From Spirochaetaceae bacterium (lineage in GTDB: Bacteria > Spirochaetota > Spirochaetia > SZUA-6 > RPPD01), in the NCBI GenBank assembly GCA_003818675.1, contig RPPD01000127.1, positions 1-6,788 of the forward strand: 6,788 nt of DNA. The letters are read 5' to 3'. Below, piece after piece: positions 4,584 through 6,788 of the stretch. Below the pieces are notes generated by a model. The model did not search any database and had not been told where the DNA came from. It saw nothing but the letters and a program-made list of their open reading frames with translations. Each line of letters starts with the position of its first letter. The stretch's first letter is position 1. A program made the position numbers and the translations under genes.

Positions 4584-6572
4584 ATGCGAATCGTACATGC
4601 AGGCATTTATCCAAAAATCTGTTTAATGGCAGCTGTGGCAGCTGTGGCAGTGGGCGGCGTATTACTATCAACCTGCGCCACAGGCGGAACTTCAGGAACA
4701 GGAGGAACAACCATGGACCAGGTTCCCAAGGAACCGTCAGTGACGCTGTCTGCATCGGATTACATACTCTATGTCCCGGGCGCAAAGCACCAGACAGATG
4801 CCCTGGCGGATCTTTCCGCCAACGGATTTGTTGCAACCGCAATTGCCAACAGGCACTTTTCATTGGTGGCGGATTCTGCAACCGGACAGCGCGTCTTGCG
4901 CCTGTCTACGATAGACGGCATGGCGGAGACATTCAAGATCCCGCTTTCAGGCGCTGAGAAAAGGCTCACCTTGATCTTCAAGGCCAGGGGCGCCCTGGAT
5001 CCGGATAATAATTCGCCGTATGGACTTTTCTGCGTGACATGGCAGCGCGGCGGATACAGCTCGCGGCTTGTGCACAATGCCGCCAACACTATTCGTGGAA
5101 GCGAGGGCATGACGCGGCTTTCATCCTATAGCCTTGTAAAGGCCTGGCATGAATACCGCCTGGTTTTTGAAACAGCTCCGGACGGAACGGCCATCACTGC
5201 AACGGTTTTCATAGACGGCAAACAGCAGCACCAGTCAGCAAACGTGGTTTCGGCAGGCGGCGAGGGAAATTTCCTTGAGTTTGGCGAGAACGAGGCTGGG
5301 TCAAATGGATTTGGACGCTTTTCGTATATACTGGTGATCAAGGAAATTGACGTGCGGCAAAATGCATTGGCAACCATAGGAAAGGCCGTAAGCCAGGAAC
5401 TTGTGACTGTGCCGGCGCTTGCCAATGATCCGGACCCTGCTGGAAGACGGCCTGTAAAACAGCCGGCAGACATCAACATGACCGCAGCGGATGCTTCAAG
5501 TACTGATCAAAAATATGTGGATCCTGCGTTCATTACAGGCGGAAAACTGAACCTTGCAAGTCTTCCTTACAGCAGGGTTTCTGCACAGAAGGTGACCGCC
5601 ACTCCGGTATTTCCCAAGAGCTTTGGCTTGATGCCCGTGCTTGTCGTGGACAAGACGGGCAAGGATGGCGCATACACGTCAATCAAGGCCGTTCTCGCAG
5701 CCGCAAAACCCGGCTCGGTTATTTACCTGAAGCCCGGATTTTATCAGGAAAAGATCATAGTCACCACTCCTGACCTCATGTTCATAGGAGAAAGCCCTGT
5801 CAACACAATCATCTACGGATACGAGGCCAACTCAGCAGGAATCGGCGGCAATGTGCTCTTTGACGTTGATCCGGTTGACGGCTCGTTCTGGGCCGAGAAC
5901 CTGACTTTCTACAACAAGGGCGCGGAGTGGAACAAGACATACGGCAACGAGGAACGCCGCTCCGTGGCATTTGGCGCACGCAGGCTTGGAACGGCATTTC
6001 TGCGCAACTGCGTATTCCTGGGCCAGCAGGACACGATGTACCTGCGTGCAGGACGCATGATGCTTGCCAACTGCTACATAGAGGGCGAGGTTGACTTCAT
6101 CTGCGGCGGCGGCACGGTCATCTTTGACAACTGCCATATCCATTCGCTGAATCACCGCGAGGGCGGATATATAACGGCGGCCGCGCCCAGTGATACAATG
6201 GGCCAGGGTGTCAACAACGGCTACGTTTTCCGCAACTGTCGCCGGACTTTTGATCCTGCGTACAAGGGCCGCAATATTTTTCTCGGCCGCGGCGCGTGGA
6301 CGGGCGGTTCAGGCGGAGGATCTGCCCAGGCAAAGGTTGTTTTTCTGATGTGCCAGTTACATGAACAGATTGCCCAGGCAGGCTGGAAGGACTGGGACGC
6401 AATATCAACCGCGGCCAAACAGTTCTACAGGGAATACAAATGCACCGGTCCTGGTTCAATTAAAGCGGATACTGCAACGCGCAAGCTCCTGACTGATGCA
6501 GAGTACGCATCAACATATTCAACAACAGAAAAAATACTGGGATTTACCCCCAAAATGCCGTACGAGAAATAA
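4584..6572 (+). CDS. Pectinesterase-family lipoprotein with N-terminal sandwich-like domain
   Basis: ATG 4584 follows AGGAGG (4574-4579) by 4 bases; an earlier in-frame ATG at 4551 lies inside the leader hairpin. The 662-residue product has a lipoprotein signal (hydrophobic 12-30, lipobox LSTC with Cys31), a Gly/Thr linker, an undefined beta-rich region (about 45-280, perhaps a lectin-like jelly roll) and a C-terminal pectin methylesterase beta-helix (about 353-650). Such enzymes remove methyl esters from pectin, releasing methanol. The motifs seen are GFYQE (385-389), GQQDT (Gln482, Asp483), VDFICGG (Asp504, 21 residues after Asp483 as in Erwinia PemA), LGRGAW (Arg569, Trp572) and GWKDW. Catalytic residues are kept, but the QAVAL motif reads RSVAF and LGRPW has one extra residue, so substrate preference may differ. 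It is probably anchored in the outer membrane, and is monocistronic. Confidence 0.93.
   Translation: MRIVHAGIYPKICLMAAVAAVAVGGVLLSTCATGGTSGTGGTTMDQVPKEPSVTLSASDYILYVPGAKHQTDALADLSANGFVATAIANRHFSLVADSATGQRVLRLSTIDGMAETFKIPLSGAEKRLTLIFKARGALDPDNNSPYGLFCVTWQRGGYSSRLVHNAANTIRGSEGMTRLSSYSLVKAWHEYRLVFETAPDGTAITATVFIDGKQQHQSANVVSAGGEGNFLEFGENEAGSNGFGRFSYILVIKEIDVRQNALATIGKAVSQELVTVPALANDPDPAGRRPVKQPADINMTAADASSTDQKYVDPAFITGGKLNLASLPYSRVSAQKVTATPVFPKSFGLMPVLVVDKTGKDGAYTSIKAVLAAAKPGSVIYLKPGFYQEKIIVTTPDLMFIGESPVNTIIYGYEANSAGIGGNVLFDVDPVDGSFWAENLTFYNKGAEWNKTYGNEERRSVAFGARRLGTAFLRNCVFLGQQDTMYLRAGRMMLANCYIEGEVDFICGGGTVIFDNCHIHSLNHREGGYITAAAPSDTMGQGVNNGYVFRNCRRTFDPAYKGRNIFLGRGAWTGGSGGGSAQAKVVFLMCQLHEQIAQAGWKDWDAISTAAKQFYREYKCTGPGSIKADTATRKLLTDAEYASTYSTTEKILGFTPKMPYEK
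4629..4652 (+). repeat. 9-base tandem repeat in the signal peptide coding region
   Basis: GCAGCTGTG occurs at 4629-4637 and 4638-4646, followed by a partial copy (GCAGTG). It encodes the AVAAVAV part of the signal peptide core. Gain or loss of a unit would be in frame and would lengthen or shorten the hydrophobic core by three residues. Confidence 0.5.
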
Positions 6573-6599
6573 ACGGCGTTGCACTTGAGATTTCATCGA

Positions 6600-6628
6600 C
6601 CCCCTGCCTGAAAAGGTCGGGGGTTTTT
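6600..6628 (+). terminator. Rho-independent terminator of the pectinesterase gene
   Basis: CCCCC (6600-6604) pairs with GGGGG (6619-6623). The inner CC/GG closes a TGAAAA loop across a mismatch and a G-U pair, and TTTTT (6624-6628) follows. It starts 28 bases after the pectinesterase stop codon. The T-run overlaps the stop codon of the convergent wrbA gene. On the opposite strand no T-run follows, so it works mainly rightward. Confidence 0.85.
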
Positions 6629-6788
6629 ATTTCCCCGTCAGTTTTTTGGCAATGGTCGCAATGTGTTTTCCCTGGAACCTTGCGGCCGCGAGTTCGTTTT
6701 CGCTCGGCTGGCGCTCGCCTTTGACTCCGGCAATTGTAGCCGCGCCATAGGGCGAGCCACCCGTGATTTCGTCCTGCCGCATCTGGCC
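6627..6788 (-). CDS. wrbA: NAD(P)H:quinone oxidoreductase WrbA, C-terminal part only
   Basis: The last 53 residues of a leftward gene enter from the right edge and end at TAA 6629-6627. The stretch [16 protein letters not shown] followed by [15 protein letters not shown] and a lysine-rich end is the highly conserved C-terminal part of WrbA, an FMN flavodoxin-like, tetrameric quinone reductase used against oxidative and quinone stress. The family is about 200 residues, so roughly 145 residues lie outside the window. It is convergent with the pectinesterase gene, and its stop codon lies inside that gene's terminator T-run. No functional link to its neighbours is evident. Confidence 0.95.
   Translation of the reverse strand, partial: GQMRQDEITGGSPYGAATIAGVKGERQPSENELAAARFQGKHIATIAKKLTGK

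Noticed and set aside
4525..4600. Small ORF starting ATGATG in the pectinesterase leader.
   Set aside because: It has no SD, its start lies at the very 5' end of the predicted transcript, and it overlaps the hairpin and the real start. It is not supported as a leader peptide.

Overview
The window holds two intact genes (a MocR-type regulator and a pectinesterase-like lipoprotein), two genes cut by the window edges (an ABC-2 type ATPase on the left, a WrbA flavoprotein on the right), and between the two intact genes a stretch where every gene is damaged. Base composition is moderately GC-rich, SD sequences are clear (AAGGAG, AGGAGG), promoters look sigma-70-like, and the pectinesterase carries a lipoprotein signal with a relaxed lipobox. 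This fits a Gram-negative-type, plant-polysaccharide-using bacterium. A spirochaete is my best guess, but the window cannot prove it.

Left, 1-693: the 5' part of an ABC transporter ATPase runs leftward, preceded by a 29-codon ORF with its own good SD. Rightward from the same intergenic region starts the MocR/GabR-like regulator. The space between them holds a good promoter (TTGAAT-17-TATAAT) overlaid with GGTAT direct repeats of the kind MocR proteins bind. Autoregulation, and possibly control of the divergent ABC genes, is the natural reading.

Middle, 2071-4488: a small two-helix membrane protein gene broken by a +1 frameshift; a TIM-barrel amidohydrolase with its own promoter whose reading frame stops at a TGA but continues open for 34 more protein-like codons, ending 6 bases before the next gene; and a patatin-like phospholipase that has lost the nucleophile segment and a second internal block. 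The amidohydrolase and patatin genes look like a former two-gene operon that is decaying.

Right, 4489-6788: the pectinesterase gene has its own extended -10 promoter. A terminator-like hairpin with a U-tract lies between that promoter and the SD, so it is a candidate for attenuation. The gene ends in a rho-independent terminator whose T-tract overlaps the stop codon of the convergent wrbA gene.

I see no RNA gene, CRISPR array, insertion sequence or phage gene. The most worthwhile leads are the TGA-split amidohydrolase, the pectinesterase leader and the divergent operator region.
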